A stretch of DNA of 28,743 nucleotides from contig JAJKFJ010020662.1 in assembly GCA_027382625.1 (NCBI GenBank), positions 1 through 28,743 on the forward strand, in the 5' to 3' direction. Positions 27,750 to 28,743 of the stretch are shown here, piece after piece (position 1 is the stretch's first letter; the number at the start of each line of letters is the position of its first letter). Source of the stretch: Tetmemena sp. SeJ-2015. Taxonomy: Eukaryota; Ciliophora; Spirotrichea; Sporadotrichida; Oxytrichidae. Below the pieces are notes generated by a model. The model was given only the letters and a program-made list of their open reading frames with translations, ran no database searches and was not told the origin of the DNA. The position numbers were made by a program, and so were the translations under genes.

Positions 27750-28190
27750 ATTCAGCGTTGTATCAAGAATTTATATCGAAACTTCATCTGCGATGTCGAG
27801 TGACTAGATAGAAAGCAAGTACTATTTTGTAGTAATGTATTATCTCAATGTTAGACACCTACTTTTGAACTCTCGAAGCAGAAAGGATGATTAAATTGGT
27901 AAATAGATGAGTGATGATGAGTTCAAATACATTTTCCGTTTGAAAACTTTTTTTAATAAAACATTTAAATTTTTTATTTTATATTGAATTTTCCTTAAGA
28001 TTCTTAATGTGATCACTTATTTATTTGTAACACCTAGATAATATTAAATTCTCAATATTGTAAGAATCAGGGTGATAGTCAAAAGTTAAATTAATTCAGT
28101 TAAGCTCAAATATTAAATTCTCCCAGGCATCGCTCGACAGTTCTGGACCTCTCTAGCTGAAAATCCAGTGAGATAGTTAGTTTTAGAGTG
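27750..28190. other. No convincing feature
   Basis: Mixed AT-rich sequence. 27760-27900 is less AT-rich but gives no sustained frame. Confidence 0.3.
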
Positions 28191-28194
28191 AGCT

Positions 28195-28620
28195 AGCTAA
28201 AATAAAGTAGAGTTGGCTAAAATTATGACTAGTTCGGTAGAAATACAATGAGATAGCTAAAATAATGACTTGCTAGATAAATATAGAGTGAGCTAGATAT
28301 TTCAAGATTGACATTGACAAATTGAAGATTGGATCGCTGGTCTATAAAGTGCTTGTCTGTGATTTCAACTTTGACACTGTCCAGACGAGTTCAAACCTGG
28401 TTCTAGATAATTTAAAGTATAGATAGCTAAAATCACGACTCGCTCGGTAGAATTATGACGATCTGGCTAAAATAATGACTCGATAGGTAGATTTAGAGTG
28501 AGTTAGATAATTTAAGTTATACATTGACAAATGCAAGGTAAGATCGCTGATTTCGAAAGTTGCTGCTTCTGATTTTGACTTTGCCCGTTCACAACGAACC
28601 GAACCTGATTGTCTGGAGCC
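28195..28620 (+). repeat. Tandem duplication, period about 210 bp, with shorter internal repeats
   Basis: Landmarks recur at a 210-bp offset, for example GGATCGCTGG (28331) and AGATCGCTGA (28541), and ACATTGACAA in both copies. The first part of each unit is itself built of 25-32-bp pieces like GCTAAAATAATGACT and AGAGTGAGCTAGAT. It may continue beyond the window as satellite-like DNA. Confidence 0.75.
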
Positions 28621-28743
28621 ATCTCTTGATGCTGAGCAAACCCCCAGCTTTCTGACATCGCTTGCATCATTCTCTAGAGCACCTCGGGACAGCTGGCTGA
28701 TTTTCTCTGAGAGTTAGGACGCAGTCAAACTTCTTTCTAGCTA

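Noticed and set aside
1..28743. Bacterial or phage origin, CRISPR arrays, operons with ribosome binding sites
   Set aside because: No spaced direct repeats and no prokaryotic gene organisation. The frames require TAA/TAG as Gln, and intron-like features are present.

Overview
This is nuclear DNA from a ciliate, most likely germline (micronuclear) or otherwise transposon-bearing sequence. It is very AT-rich, and real reading frames appear only when TAA and TAG are read as glutamine and TGA is the stop (ciliate nuclear code, table 6). Under the standard code almost nothing looks like a gene. Under table 6 two DDE transposases, a paired accessory gene and many ordinary-looking frames open up. 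The best internal proof is that diverged inverted copies swap TAA/TAG for CAA/CAG at matching codons. A spirotrich-like or similar ciliate fits; I cannot name the species. Layout: 1-960 has two leftward frames in homopolymer-rich DNA. 1.2-4.1 kb has short gene segments, one with an apparent 44-bp intron, and a first inverted pair of related genes. 4.1-12.8 kb is AT-rich and carries a series of code-6 frames, several broken by single TGA codons; frames around 12.2-12.8 kb resemble transcription factor TFIIS. 13.7-15.0 kb holds two nested inverted repeats, one a nearly perfect 419-bp palindrome. 15.4-16.6 kb is a 1.15-kb foldback unit. 16.6-23.0 kb is a pair of nested Tc1/mariner-IS630 class elements. 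23.4-27.7 kb holds more host-like frames, including a 222-codon frame with a decayed convergent copy. 28.2-28.6 kb is a tandem repeat. The central unit is the clearest. A younger, GC-rich 4558-bp element (18079-22636) has short terminal inverted repeats and TA duplications. It carries three genes: a large basic/coiled-coil protein, a 232-aa protein, and a DDE transposase converging on the second gene with stop codons one base apart. This three-gene content recalls the telomere-bearing elements (TBE) of Oxytricha, although telomeric ends are absent. It sits inside the small second gene of an older, decayed element of the same general type (about 16605-23009), whose own transposase and terminal repeats are still visible. 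Outside the transposons coding calls are tentative. In DNA this AT-rich TGA is rare, so long code-6 frames arise by chance and often on both strands. I list those whose amino-acid texture, start/stop logic or inverted-copy conservation argues for coding, and say where two strands compete.
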